Shown here piece by piece: positions 44,977-56,023 of a stretch of DNA of 64,000 bases; the stretch's first letter is position 1; every line of letters starts with the position of its first letter. The notes beneath the pieces are model-generated. The model was given only the letters and a program-made list of their open reading frames with translations, was not told the DNA's origin and did not search any database. The translations under genes were made by a program, and so were the position numbers. Origin of the DNA: Ascaphus truei (lineage: Eukaryota; Chordata; Amphibia; Anura; Ascaphidae); the NCBI GenBank assembly GCA_036426205.1, contig CM071573.1, positions 74,128,043 to 74,192,042 of the forward strand, read 5' to 3'.

Positions 44977-45431
44977 GATGGCAGCAAAGGTGTTAATCAG
45001 AACTGTGGATTTCTTTCTCCATACAATGTGAAATCCACCCACGTATCACTCTGTCTCGTCATTTTATTCAGTCCCCGAGATGTCTGGGCATTGCGGGTTA
45101 CTTACAGGCAAAGCAAAGGATTTCAGGATTTCACTTTACAGTGTCTCTCCCTTCCTGTTTGTGCAGGTGTCTGGAGCATGCAGATGTTAAGGTTCAGAGG
45201 TCGGGGGTTACAGTGGAATGGCATCAACAAAAGATGCGAATAAACACAAAACGTTTAGAATAAACATAAATTGAAAAGCTTAATTCAACACACCCAGTAT
45301 TTCAGTTGCGAAAAAGTAATAAAAACACTTAGTCATGCAACAGCTTGTCTATCCTTTATAAAGGCACAATGCAAGCGGCCTCCCCTCCCCCCCCAGACCC
45401 TTTTTCTTTTGTACAGAGGTTTGAAACAGGT
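44977..45431. other. Unassigned intronic sequence
   Basis: No repeat or exon identified. Confidence 0.4.
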
Positions 45432-45717
45432 GGTCTCCAGAGCTGAACCCCACTAATGTCAGCTCTGGGGACCCTCTGCTTCCTAAGATACTTAGAAGAG
45501 GGTGCCCGTATCTCATCAAAGTTTAAATCCCCCGAACACGTGGGCCCATAGGAAGCCGCACGGGATAACGTCATGGCTTCCTATTGGCCCGCAGGATGCG
45601 GGAGCGTTGAAAATCCGCAATTACATGAACCCAGCTTGCGATCTGGAGTGGCTACCGTCACCCTACATGGGTCAGTATCTCCAGAGCGGAGATGAATGGG
45701 GTTCAGCCCCGGAGACC
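45432..45717. mobile_element. Fold-back family A element
   Basis: Left arm GGTCTCCAGAGCTGAACCCC (45432-) and right arm GGGGTTCAGCCCCGGAGACC (ending 45717) are inverted copies. The centre has CCATAGGAAGC and CTTCCTATTGGCCCGC, an inner inverted pair. Related to 21776, 42965 and 46145. Confidence 0.75.
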
Positions 45718-46144
45718 CCCTGCTTCAATCCAATGGAAAAAATAAATCCAAATGGAAATAAAAGGGCCGCTTGGATTTCCGCTTTAACGTTACTATATGA
45801 TCATTTTTTCAAACATGAACAAGAACATAGTTCCCAAAAGAATAATAAGTTCCAAAAAATTCATATGACATTTCTTTTCTTGGGGGATAGTTAAATGGCG
45901 ATAGCTGCTTTTGGATAGAATAGTGCAACATTTTCAAATTAGCAGGAACCGGTGTATTATTAAAATATGTTATTTTAGACGTTTATTGAAATGTTGATCT
46001 CAAATAATTCAAAGGGCCATTTTTAGAAAGACTTCCACAGAAATAATTTTGGTAGTTTGCAAGATTGGAGAAGTATGTGACTATTTAAAAAAAATTAAAA
46101 AAAAGTATAGGCGAAGTGTTCACAAATATAATGTCAGTTTACCA

Positions 46145-46335
46145 GGTTGGGAAGTAAGGGGTCCCCGGAGCTGAAATATGCAATTTTCATCAGTGGGGAA
46201 CGATTTTGTACCGCTTCCATGTCACCTATATGGAAAACAAAATGACGGTTTCCAGTTCCCATGTGACGCATTCCAATGGGAAAACGCAATGCAATTTGCG
46301 GCTGTTTCCTATTGTCCAGCATGACGCTGAGTACA
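46145..46335. repeat. Fold-back family A, partial
   Basis: GTAAGGGGTCCCCGGAGCTG and GCATTCCAATGGGAAAACGC resemble parts of family A. Only one terminal arm is recognisable. Confidence 0.45.
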
Positions 46336-46856
46336 GTATTTAAATACCTAGAAGCACCAGTGCTACTGTTGCCTGAAAGATTCCCAATGTTTGTGCATAG
46401 CATCTGCAAGTATTCCAATAATACGGAGATCAGGGAGATATTATTACACAAAGTCGAGTCTTTGCTTTGCAATGTACTGTGTTAAGTCACTCCAGCAATA
46501 AAGAGTTAAATGTTTAATCCAGTTACATTCATTTTTACTTTGCTTTTAGACCACATGATGATATAACTTGTCATTCCAATTTCTGCTACAAGATAAAGTA
46601 TTGATTATGCATTAAATGACTGAGTATAACACACAATATTTAAAAAGTAATTATTTTGTGTCTCTACCACATCCTATAAGTACACAGCTTTGTGTTATCA
46701 TATTTAGAGAATGGAAAAAGTGTCTTTTATTGTTATATTTCACTAATTAAATTTCGATATCTTAAGTATATCACCTTGGAAAAACGAATGCCCCGATCTC
46801 AGACACTTAAAACAATGGAATTTTCCTCTCCTTGTGCTATCAATATTGTGACAGCT
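46336..46856. other. Unassigned intronic sequence
   Basis: AT-rich, no recognised repeat. Confidence 0.4.
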
Positions 46857-47192
46857 TACCGTATTTGCCCGATTATAGCGTGACCCCGAAAATAAGGCAA
46901 CCCTCTAATTTTAGAAGCAGCTTGAAAGAAAACATTTTACACACACACTCACCCTGTGTCTGTCTCTCTGTGTGTGTCTCTCTCTGTGTGTCACTCTCTA
47001 CCTGTGTCTCCCTCTCTCTCTCTGTCTCTCTCTATGTCGCTATCTCTGGGTTTGCCCTTCCTGCCACAAGCAACATGGCTGCCTCTGGCCCCCAAGAGAG
47101 TGCTTCCTCCATTTTTCCCACCTCCCTCATACAGTACATGCGACTGCTGATTGGCGCACAAGGTGAACGGGACCCGATTATAAGACGAGTAT
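46857..47192. mobile_element. MITE-like element (CGATTATA ends)
   Basis: Left end TACCGTATTTGCCCGATTAT, right region GACCCGATTATAAGACGAGT. These resemble the TACCGTATTT...TTATAAGACGA termini of a MITE widely seen in vertebrates. The pairing here is imperfect, and the centre includes CTCTGTGTGTCTCT low-complexity sequence. Moderately supported. Confidence 0.45.
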
Positions 47193-47210
47193 CTTTCAAT
47201 TTTAACTTTA

Positions 47211-47936
47211 TGTAGCACCCTTCCCCTCCCAAGGGAGATTTCATAGCTACAGGGTGGAATGTGGTGCATACCTGTTCACAGGAGGTATGAGTCTCCGCTG
47301 CTGGTACTGGAGAGTGGCAACAGGTCAGACTTCAGCATCCTGTCCTTTGGTGCAGCATGTCCATCCTATGAGGATCCTGCCAGAGACAGAATAGGTCCCC
47401 AGAGGCAACTTCTTTCCCCTGTGAATGACTCCAGGCTCAGACATGGTATAATGAATGGATCTTCATTGTGGTCACTGCACGCCTCTATGCCTCTATTTTC
47501 TCTCTTGCTCTCTGGGTCTCTCAAGCAGACCCAAGGGGCTTGAGGCCCCAAGAGCCCCTCCTTAGTTCCATTACCCCTGGATGGGAAATGGGGGATCCAC
47601 TTCCACTCCACTGAGGGAGGGAAAGGAAGACACACTCAATGTGGTGGAGTGCCAGCTTTTATACCCGGGGGAGGGGCTTTTAACCCTGCCCCATAACAGG
47701 GCAGGTCCAGGTACTGACAAGCATCAGGCCATCTGCATATGACCCAGTCATTACCCTCCCCAGGTATGACACTCCAAATTGCCGGTAGGCCTGCCCTTGG
47801 ATATGAAAAAGTTGTAGCTATCCAGGTTGCAACTGCAAGCTAGGCCCTGTGCAGGAGTTTAACCCCAACACTGCCTGTTCCTATCAGGACTTTTAGATGC
47901 CAGCAGAAAGGCTATAGCCAGGGGCACTAGGCTACA
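47211..47936 (-). mobile_element. Solo LTR (minus orientation)
   Basis: 726 bp bounded by TGTAGC and GCTACA on the plus strand. Read in minus it starts TGTAGCCTAGTGCCCC. A TATA-like GGGTATAAAAGC lies on the minus strand at 47654-47666. The right end shares GGTGCATACCTGTTCACAGG and CTCCGCTGCTGG with the LTR-like element at 24586. No internal region is attached, and the flanks CTTTA and TCTAT do not form a clean duplication. Confidence 0.6.
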
Positions 47937-48258
47937 TCTATTTAAAATAATATTGTCTTATAAATTGGGCCAATACCGTATACAGAGAACTTCAGCTACA
48001 GCTCAGGATAAACAGGGCTTCCCATAAAACGACTGACAAAATATGATGATATTCACAAAAAGGAACCATAACTGGCATAACGCTTAGGAAGTACCTGGGG
48101 AGTACCTGGAAGGTCCTGCAAGCAACTAAAAACAATGGCTTGTCTATTTATCAGAAAATGTTGATTATCCCTTACTGAACTAGTATAACTACAGGTGCCT
48201 CTTTGGGACCATACACTCATTAAACAGGGTGCATTATCAAGGCTCTTAAAAACTAATA
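47937..48258. other. Unassigned intronic sequence
   Basis: AT-rich, nothing identified. Confidence 0.4.
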
Positions 48259-48676
48259 CAGCTGAACCCCGTAATAACGCGGTGCTCAGGGTCCACCCGA
48301 TGCAACCCCGTTATAACCGGGATCGCGAGGAAAAAAATGGCCGCCACAATCAGGGGACCCAGTAGCACCCCCACGCAGGACTTACCCGGAGCATGGTGCT
48401 GGGCATTCGACACCACGGGTCAGCCATCGCGCGGGGGTGGGGGTCTGTCTCTGTGTCTCTGTCTGTCTCTGTGTGTCTGTCTTCCTGTCTCCGTGTGTAG
48501 GTAGCAATAAAGCATTGAATAGTAGAAAAAAAAATGTCACGATCAGGGATCCCAGTGGCACCGACACACAGGGGAGGAGGGAGCCAAATGAAACCATCCA
48601 AAACGGGAGCCACACTCACACCGCGTTATAAATGGATCCGCATTGTAGCGGATTGCGCTATAACGGGATTGAGCTG
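48259..48676. mobile_element. pogo/Tigger-type MITE, TA duplication
   Basis: 418 bp with ends CAGCTGAACCCCGTAATAAC and the near-complement GCTATAACGGGATTGAGCTG, flanked by TA at 48257-48258 and 48677-48678. The inner sequence repeats the end motif (CCCCGTTATAACCGGGA). A CTGTCTCTGTGT tract fills the centre. Non-autonomous. Confidence 0.85.
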
Positions 48677-48678
48677 TA

Positions 48679-49650
48679 TAAATAAAAAGAAGAAATACTA
48701 GGAAATCCCACCGTGGGACAAGAATTCCAAAATCTCTCTACAGCTACAGTAAATAAAACATTTGTGGCTAGCCACTAATTCCTCAGTACAATAAGATAAT
48801 GCCTCTTCAGTAGGATCTGGTCAATCTTAGCTTGGGGTGTGGATTCAGGCTGGGCTATAATAGTAATTTCTGTATTAAGTTAATTAGGGACAACCAAGTG
48901 AACAATGGTGTCTGAGTTCAGTGCCAAGAGGCAGCCAGGTTGTGGGACATAGAGTGTTGCTAGAGCTGGAGGCTTTAGGCCTTGGAGTACTAGGGAGCTG
49001 ATGAGCTACAACCCTGGACAACCAGGAAAAAAGCCCCCAGGAATGGGGTCTCAGGTCAGGGGCATAACTACTCACTGGTGAGCCCTGGGGCAGGGGAAAG
49101 AAGCCCCCTCTCTTCTCTTCCTTTTCACTCCCAGGGCCCTTCCTGTGCAGCGGTGCATGCAGGGCCTTACATGGTGGCGATAGCCCACCCAGGTGGAGCC
49201 TAACATCTGTGTTAGGAGGATCACCTGAGTGTGCTCCATCTGCCGCCAGATAAGGCCCCTCATGCCCCGCTGCACAGGTAGGCCCCGGGGCAGGGAAGAG
49301 AGAGAGGGGGCAGGTGGTAGTATTGGCCCCTAACCATTGGGGCCCTGGTGCAGCTGACCCAACCCCTGTACACCAACCAAGCAAGCTCCCAAAGCACATA
49401 ACCCCCCCCCCCCATATTGTTCCCACGCCTGCCCACTATAATGTCATCTTAACAATTACTCTATGCCCATCAGATTAAATGCTCCATATGTATCCCCACC
49501 ATTGTTTTACTAACTAATGTACAGCGTAAGGGCGCTATATAAATGTTGTTATACATGAATAAAATAAATAACCGACTACACCTTTGGTAGTTCCGCCACA
49601 GACTCGGGTACTATACACAAAGACCCTGAGAACCCATCCTAAGCACTGTG
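48679..49650. other. Unassigned sequence with LINE-tail-like end
   Basis: The GC-rich part (48960-49420) looks repetitive but its termini are not resolved. GTACAGCGTAAGGGCGCTAT and ATAAATGTTGTTATAC at 49520-49556 resemble a SINE/L2-type 3' tail. Confidence 0.35.
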
Positions 49651-49740
49651 TCCTGTGCTGAAGCTAGGATATCCTGAAAACCTGACCTGTTGGGAGGGAG
49701 AGAGGGGGGCGGAGGTTAGGACTGGAGTTGAGCACCCCAG
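49651..49740 (+). mobile_element. hAT-type MITE family B, right half
   Basis: CCTGTGCTGAAGCTAGGATA, TCCTGAAAACCTGACCTGTT and GGACTGGAGTTGAGCACCCC match the right end of the family B element at 56024-56227. Confidence 0.8.
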
Positions 49741-50582
49741 GTCCAGGAAATAATTAAGGGTACCAAAAGGCTGAGATTGCCTTTTGTGATTATTAGTACT
49801 ACTGCTGCTCAGAAAGCATGAGAACCCTGCATATTAGAAGCGTTATTTACTTACATAATATAACTAATATCTGCTGTATATTTGCTTTGGCCAACATGGG
49901 CAACAAAGAACATATGTAATCACCGTGAATTGCGCAGTGGGAGAGATACATCTGTAAAGCAATAAAAAGGTTGTTGTTTTAATATTAGCAGTGAGCAGTA
50001 TCTTCTGAATTCCCCCATATGTGAATTTGCCACGCATGAGCACTATTCAATGAACATTTTCCCAGTTTCACATTTACAGCCCACACAGATTTTGACAGCG
50101 CTGCTAGAATATTCATGATTTTGCTGGTTATCCAGTTTATAAAGTACAAGAGGGAAGAAAAAAACTTCATCTGGATTCTGGAGCAAATTTATGAGAAGCT
50201 TGGCAGGTATCTTTTTGGTTTGCTCAAAAAACAGGAAGTAATTTCTTTGGAGATGATGCGACTGCATTTATAATTACATCAGAAAGAGGCACGCAGTCGG
50301 TGTAACCCTTTCAGAGTCAGGAGGGTGAGCAACATATTGCTCTGCAGTGCCTGGCTTGGCTTATGGCACTGAAGGGGTTAAGATAATAGGTGAATTGGTA
50401 ATTTTGTATCCTATGTAGTATAATGTCACATTTGAAAAAGCTGCAGCTAACTTTAGTAGCTGCATTACTGATGTATGAATATGCAGAGATGACAACAGCT
50501 CTCCCAGGGGCCAAGGATTACAGTCTTGACCAGGGCACCAGGTTGTTGAGCGAGGGAGGAGTGGGACAGGTCAGAGACCTGT
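49741..50582. other. Unassigned, possibly continuing L2-like sequence
   Basis: If the ~145-bp repeat at 50583 is a target duplication, the sequence to its left should be the continuation of the minus-strand L2-like element at 51795-52960. I cannot confirm coding matches. Confidence 0.3.
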
Positions 50583-50726
50583 AGCAAGTATAGTGGTAAT
50601 AATGAATAGAGAATGAGGTGTAAGGGAAGTAATCTTAACAGATTAGATCTATCCCTGCCTTGAAATAGTCTTCGAAGTCATGAGGTGTAGTTGAGAGAAA
50701 CAGATAGAAGTAGGTTGCAGGAGGGA
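50583..50726. repeat. Direct repeat copy 1 (L2-derived)
   Basis: 144 bp starting AGCAAGTATAGTGGTAATAA and ending GAAGTAGGTTGCAGGAGGGA. It matches 51795-51939 at roughly 90 percent by eye, in the same orientation. Confidence 0.85.
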
Positions 50727-51794
50727 TATATTATGTTAGAGAGAATTTACATTATTGACCAATCACATCGTGGAATGGGGTATATAGGAGGAGAAAATCT
50801 AAGCCATACCCACGACTCCTGACGAAGCTGTCTATGCGAAACGCGTAGAGTAATTTCTAGTGGACCGTAGTCTTCATTCTGCTCTTAGGCTGCGGTCCCA
50901 GTAATGTCTGTGACACGCACGCCCGGCAGGGGGGGGCAGCGCGTGCACAGCGCTAACCGCGTTCTGCTGTCTGTGAGGGAGAGGGGAGCTTGCGACGGGA
51001 GGGAGCGTGGTTGGGGATTTGCGGGGGCGTGGCCATTACATCACGCGGCTGGTTCGCCTTCATTGGGTGAACCGCCGGTGGGGGCGTGGCCACGCCTCCG
51101 TCGCTAGGAGTAAACTCAATTTGATTGAGTTGGGAAAAACCCTGCAGCACGGCGCGGCTGCACCTTCTGCGTGACGGTGCGTACTGGGCCCAGCCCCATT
51201 GAGGGGCGGTGCTTACACGCACAGTGCACACCGCGCTGTGCGCACTGGCTGTTACTGGGACCGCAGCCTTACCCTGCTGCATTCAGGATCCTCCCATATC
51301 CGGGACCGGAAGTGACGATGGAGAGATTCGAGCGAGGGGAGCGGTGAGAGCCTTACAGCAGGACATGACTTTTGATGTGCCTTTTATTGTTTGACACTAT
51401 GTAAGTGTATATCCTATAAGATTTTAATTGATAAAGTTGCTTATTTGCTGGATTGCATTATGTTTGCTTTTTTGTTCTAAATCCCCACATTGCCATATCC
51501 ACACAGTATTGAGTGACATCATCCATTAAGAAGAGGACCGAGTAGGATTACCTCATTACACCTATTGCCACAGTTTTGGAGATGTAGTTTTTCATTGGGA
51601 AAATGTGAGTTCCCATTCTAAAGCTTGCTTGCTCACAGAAAACACTCCCACTGTTTAACCTTTATTGCACCATAATATATTTGTATTTTTTCATATATTC
51701 AACATTCTGAATTGTGCTCCCCTACTACCTGTAATGAGGAACAATCGTCAAGAATTAGTAATCGCATTAATGTGAGCCTAGAGGAGTCCAGGGT
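50727..51794 (+). mobile_element. Penelope-like fragment block inserted between the direct repeats
   Basis: CTGACGA (50819-50825) and GAAACGCG (50838-) form a hammerhead-like core with a very short stem II. After the nested MITE the sequence resumes at CCTGCTGCATTCAGGATCC, with TGACACTATGTAAGTGTATA near 51393, in the style of Penelope terminal repeats. No reverse transcriptase frame remains. Confidence 0.45.
50888..51268. mobile_element. PIF/Harbinger-like MITE, perfect 17-bp TIR
   Basis: 381 bp with perfect ends GGCTGCGGTCCCAGTAA and TTACTGGGACCGCAGCC, flanked by TTA at 50885-50887 and 51269-51271. The interior includes the hairpin GGTTCGCC-TTCATT-GGGTGAACC (51051-51073), shared with 33594 and 58127, and AACTCAATTTGATTGAGTT (51113-51131). 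GC-rich with CpG, no transposase. Confidence 0.95.
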
Positions 51795-51939
51795 AGCAAG
51801 TGTAGTGGTAATAATGAATAGAGAATGAGTGTAAGGGGGTAATTTGACAGATTAGATCTTTCTCTGCCTTGAATTAGTCTTTGAAGTCATGAGGTGTAGT
51901 TGAGAGACGGAAACAGATAGAAGTAGGTTACAGGAGGGA
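51795..51939. repeat. Direct repeat copy 2 (L2-derived)
   Basis: 145 bp, AGCAAGTGTAGTGGTAATAA to GAAGTAGGTTACAGGAGGGA, paired with 50583-50726. The right flank continues into the L2-like element. Confidence 0.85.
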
Positions 51940-52960
51940 GACAACGATATTGAAAACATGACGTCGTTGAAAAAGGAGAAGAAATCTCAATGCATTCTTT
52001 CGTGGTGAAACATTTGATAAATAAATAAAAAGAATAAGTGTTGTGGGTTTGATTTGTGAGAATGAATAAGTGTATAGAAGTATTGTTGTTTAGCCTGATG
52101 GAGGGCAGAGTTGAAGCAGGAGAGGACAATTTATAGTGGAGGAAGCCAGTGAGAGTGCAAGACTTTCTCCAGAGCCATTCAGAATAGTAAGTGCAAGACG
52201 TAGGAAGCATGTAGATGTGTAAGACAGGTTGAGGGTTAAAGCAGTGAGTGCATCTGAGAATAAGGGAGACATGCTGGTTAAGGGTGGAAGAAAGGATAGA
52301 AATGTATGTATTGACAAGATGATCAGAACCAGAGTTTGAACAGAAGGAGGAGAGGTTAGAGAGTACGGTGGATTTCAGGGTAGAGAGGTCAGTGGAATCT
52401 AAGTTATTATGATTGTAGCAGAGGGGAGTATGAGGAATAGAGGGAAGGAAATGGGAGACAGAAAAAAATAAATGAAAATGATCTGAACATGAAAAGGTGG
52501 GGCACTGAAGTCAGAAAGAGCAGTTTCTAGTAAATATAAGGTCTAAACAGCGGCCTTCCTTGTTTGTACTGGAAGCAGTCCATTGGCTGTGGCCAACAGC
52601 AGATGTTAAAGAGAGAAAGCAAGAGACCCAGGCAAACCAAGGGATAATCGATATGGCAGTTAAGCTCTCCTAGTAGGAGGGAGGAGGTGTCAGAGAAAAG
52701 GAAGAAGGAAAGCAAGAATTCAAAGGAGCTTATTCTATATCCATCAAAGCAGTAGATCGGGAATTTCATCAGAAAACGGTCTGATTGTCTGCTTTGGCAC
52801 ATAAAGAAAAAGCCCCAAAGTCTGATAGAAAGGTTGAAGATGAGCATTAGTTACATTCTTTTCATTCTTTGCTTTGTGTTGTGCTCGACACCTTGAATGT
52901 TTCACCTTTCTTACTTTCCTTTCTCCTGGACATGAACCCATTGCTTTATCCCTTAGCAAA
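51940..52960 (-). pseudogene. L2-like LINE fragment, endonuclease region
   Basis: The minus-strand frame at 52847-52527 contains CFDGYRISSFEFLLSFFLF and SSLLLGELNCHIDYP, matching the LLLGDFNCHIDDP endonuclease motif at 3270-3310; the catalytic Asp of GDFN is now Glu. It is followed in broken frames by FQYKQG-type and further hydrophobic LINE-like sequence toward 51940. Stops and frameshifts throughout. Confidence 0.7.
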
Positions 52961-52974
52961 CATTCATTTGATTC

Positions 52975-53425
52975 TAGGATATTAAACCTTTCTCACTGAC
53001 TGCCCCACACCTCTGGAATGCCTTTCCCCTCAATACCTAAATAGCAACCTCTCTATCCACCTTTATGACCTACCTTAAAACAAACCTGCTTAACGAAGCA
53101 TATGAGTAGCTTCGTGGCTAATACTAATATCACCTGCCTGATACACAAAGCTTGGACCCCTGCAGACGCACTTACCAGAATGCCCTCCTACTGTCTCTGT
53201 ACGTTCTTCCTACCTACCAATTAGATTGTAAGCTCTTCAGAGCAGGGACTCCTTTTCCTAAATGTTACTTTTATGTCTGAAGCACTTATTCCCATGATTT
53301 TTTATTTGTATTATTTGTTATTTAAATGATTGTCACGTGTATTACTGCTGTAAAGCGCTATGTACATTAATGGCGCTATCTAAATAAAGACAGACATACT
53401 GTACATACATACAGTGGCGACACAG
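52975..53425 (+). mobile_element. L2-like LINE 3' end
   Basis: TGCCCCACACCTCTGGAATG, CCTTTCCCCTCAATACC (PHLWNAFPLNT), ACCAAACCTGCTTAACGAAG-type C-terminus, then the UTR TTAGATTGTAAGCTCTTCAG...AGCGCTATGTACATTAATGG...AATAAAGACAGACATAC. It lies opposite in orientation to the fragment at 51940-52960, so it is an independent insertion. Confidence 0.9.
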
Positions 53426-53429
53426 TTTA

Positions 53430-53775
53430 TTACACTGCGGCCAGATCCGCAAGCCGGGAGATTTCCCGGCTTGCTAGTGGCCGCCCCTCGGCGTGCCGCG
53501 CGTCATAGACCCGCGGTCACGCGTCTTCGGGAGCCTGCGCCCCCTGCACGCGCGTCCAGGGCTCCCCGAGGGAGCCCTGGCGTCCCGCGATCGCGGGACG
53601 GCGGCAGGGGGTTCCGGGGGACCCGGCGGACCCGGCAGCGGTAGGGAGAGCGCCCCGATTGGAGGGCGCTCTTCCGCTGCTTCGGCGCGCGCCCGTCACC
53701 CTCGGGCGCGCGCCAGGCTACTGCTGCGGCCAAGAACGGGCAAATGCTCGAATAAACTTGGCCGCAGCAGTACAG
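53430..53775. repeat. GC-rich multi-hairpin cassette
   Basis: Successive inverted repeats almost without spacers: GCAAGCCGGGA/TCCCGGCTTGC, with outer GCGGCC/GGCCGC; GCGTGCCGCG/CGCGGTCACGC (one mismatch); CCAGGGCTCCC/GGGAGCCCTGG (3-nt loop); the 20-bp palindrome CGTCCCGCGATCGCGGGACG; AGAGCGCCC/GGGCGCTCT; GGCGCGCGCCCG/CGGGCGCGCGCC; and ACTGCTGCGGCCAAG/CTTGGCCGCAGCAGT (15 bp, perfect). No credible gene, terminal duplication or transposase. Possibly a non-autonomous element with subterminal hairpins. A CpG island of a gene is less likely, as no exon accompanies it. Confidence 0.8.
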
Positions 53776-55573
53776 TATTAGGTCACAATATTTAAGCTAC
53801 ACATTTTCATTCTAGGTTTAATAGTTGTTTAAGACTGGCCTGATACAACACCTTCCTGTTGCAAGAACCAGAGGCAAATCACTAATAATTGGAATGAGGG
53901 ACTGCAGTGTTCCAGATTCACCAATAAATCAACACGCTTTGAAATAATTAACTGCCCTACACACTTTAAAGAGCTCAAAACTGTGTAATTTAAATGAATC
54001 TGGACAAAATAAATATCATGCTCAACAACCGCATAGCAAGGAAGATTTGTTTAATGATGTCCACACAGATGTTACTGGTGCTGTTGCCTGCAGAATCATC
54101 CCAGACGATTGATTGGTGCTTCAGCGACATATTGTAATATTCCCAAATCTGCCTTAGTAAAATGCTTGTGTGTTTTCTAGTGATGTTTCATCTTACACAA
54201 TTCATATAGAAAGCATTGCTTCCTCAAAATTTTGATTTGAACAATAACTGAATATATGTCTCTTTGTTACACTTCTTGGCCAAGCATCTTCTACGTTTTC
54301 CCGTCATACATCACCACTGGCTGTTATTATATTATAACGGGACAATAAGGGACAAGGATGGTGGGACATAACCCTTAGTAAACACAGTTTTGCCAGTCTA
54401 ACTCTGGTTCAACATGATTTGTTGGTCCTAACCTTGCATTTGTGTATCTCAGCTTAGTGCATTCTGTTGCATAGTCTACATTTGAATGGAAAAGGAAGAC
54501 TTGGAAAACCATAAAAGGACAAGAACCTCCCAATAACATGGAGTTAGGATGGGAACCCAGCAGAGATTGCCAAGATGATGGCAGGAGTTTTCTTTGGGTA
54601 TGTGTGGCCAACCAATTAAAGATGACCATATTGATGTTTCATTGACCAATTTATAAAGTCATATTTCTCTTTATAAACGCGAGTGGTAATTACACCGTTT
54701 TTTTGTTCATTGAGTTACTACAGGGCACTGTTGAATTCCGGAAAACATATTTAAGTTGAGACGGGGTAAATGTTGTAAAAAGCAAGTAAAGAGTATTTCA
54801 AACAGGTTTGTGGACTGGAAATCGTGAGTTAGGGTTGAACAGACGCAGTTAAAGCATTCGGTTTGTATGGAAGGGATAGAATTGCATTAGTGGCTTTTGT
54901 ACATTCAGAAACATGAATTTGCATTGCATTCTCAGATGCAAAAAGACACATCTCGCCTAGTTGAGTCAGTAAACATTTTAACACAAACTACACGATGACA
55001 GAAAAAGCTACTGGCAATGATAGGGATTTTTGCAAATGCTTTAATAGCCAGATCACTGATTCAATGCCTCCATGTCTACTTTATGTACATTATATAGTAC
55101 TGTATACCAAACTCATACATTTCCAACGCTTCATAATTCATTTATATTCCGCAGACATGAAACAGAAGAATATTGTTGCTTTACATCTGGTAATTATTTT
55201 ATATTTATTCTAAAAATAAAAATTAATATAAAAAAAAAAGACATCCACGCATGCAGTCCGTGTTAGTTTGTATTGTTGAAGCAATACATGATCAACATTA
55301 TGTTTTATAGAGGCTTAGAGGAAAAGAAAGGCAGGAGAGAAAGAAAAGTGATATAATCTTCTTTCCCTCGGAGGGAAATAAACCTGTCCTGCTAAAAAAA
55401 AAAAAAAAAAATTGATGAATATTGCAACACTGTCAGGGAAACTTTTGACAACGTTAGCTGAATTACAAGCAACATAAAACCAATGTCCTGCCGCTAGCCA
55501 TGCCAGAAGTTTAATAAGGGCTTCTCATCCATTGTAAGAGATGAAGAATATTGGTCAAAGTGAAAGTTGTGTT
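53776..55573. other. Unassigned intronic sequence
   Basis: AT-rich, with two A-rich runs (55232, 55395). No repeat ends or exons recognised. Confidence 0.45.
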
Positions 55574-55617
55574 CTACATTACCTATACATTACCTATACA
55601 TTACCTATACATTACAT
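55574..55617. repeat. 11-bp tandem repeat (CTATACATTAC)n
   Basis: About four copies of ACATTACCTAT, then ATTACAT, which forms the left target site of the hAT element at 55618. The ATTAC motif resumes at 56003-56016. Confidence 0.85.
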
Positions 55618-56001
55618 CAGCGGTGCGCAAAGTTTTTGAGCTGCGGCCCCCTTCCTGGGAGCCGCAGCATTCGCGCCCCTCTGTCCCAATGGGTCAGCGT
55701 CAAATGACGTTGCGGGTCATGTGACGTCACGTGAACCCACCGTGTCATTTGACGCGCGGTGCCATGGCGACGCGTGACATCACATGACCCTGTGGTGTCA
55801 TTTGATGCCACATTGCCATGGCGGCGTGTCGCCGAAGACCCGGCTGGCAGCAGGTAAGTCAGTTACAGAGGCCTCACGCCTCCCCCGGCATTTAATTTCA
55901 GTGCCGTGGGGAAGAGTGAGGGGCCTCTGTAATCGCCTGCGTCCCCCCCTAGAGATTCTCCCACCCCCCTGGGGGGCGCGCCCCCCAGTTTGGCACCGCT
56001 G
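55618..56001. mobile_element. hAT-type MITE, perfect 8-bp duplication
   Basis: 384 bp with ends CAGCGGTGCGCAAAG and the near-complement CAGTTTGGCACCGCTG, flanked by CATTACAT at 55610-55617 and 56002-56009. The GC-rich interior has repeated CATGTGACGTCACGTGAACC and GTGTCATTTGACG motifs in inverse arrangement. No transposase. Confidence 0.93.
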
Positions 56002-56023
56002 CATTACATTACATTACACTATA

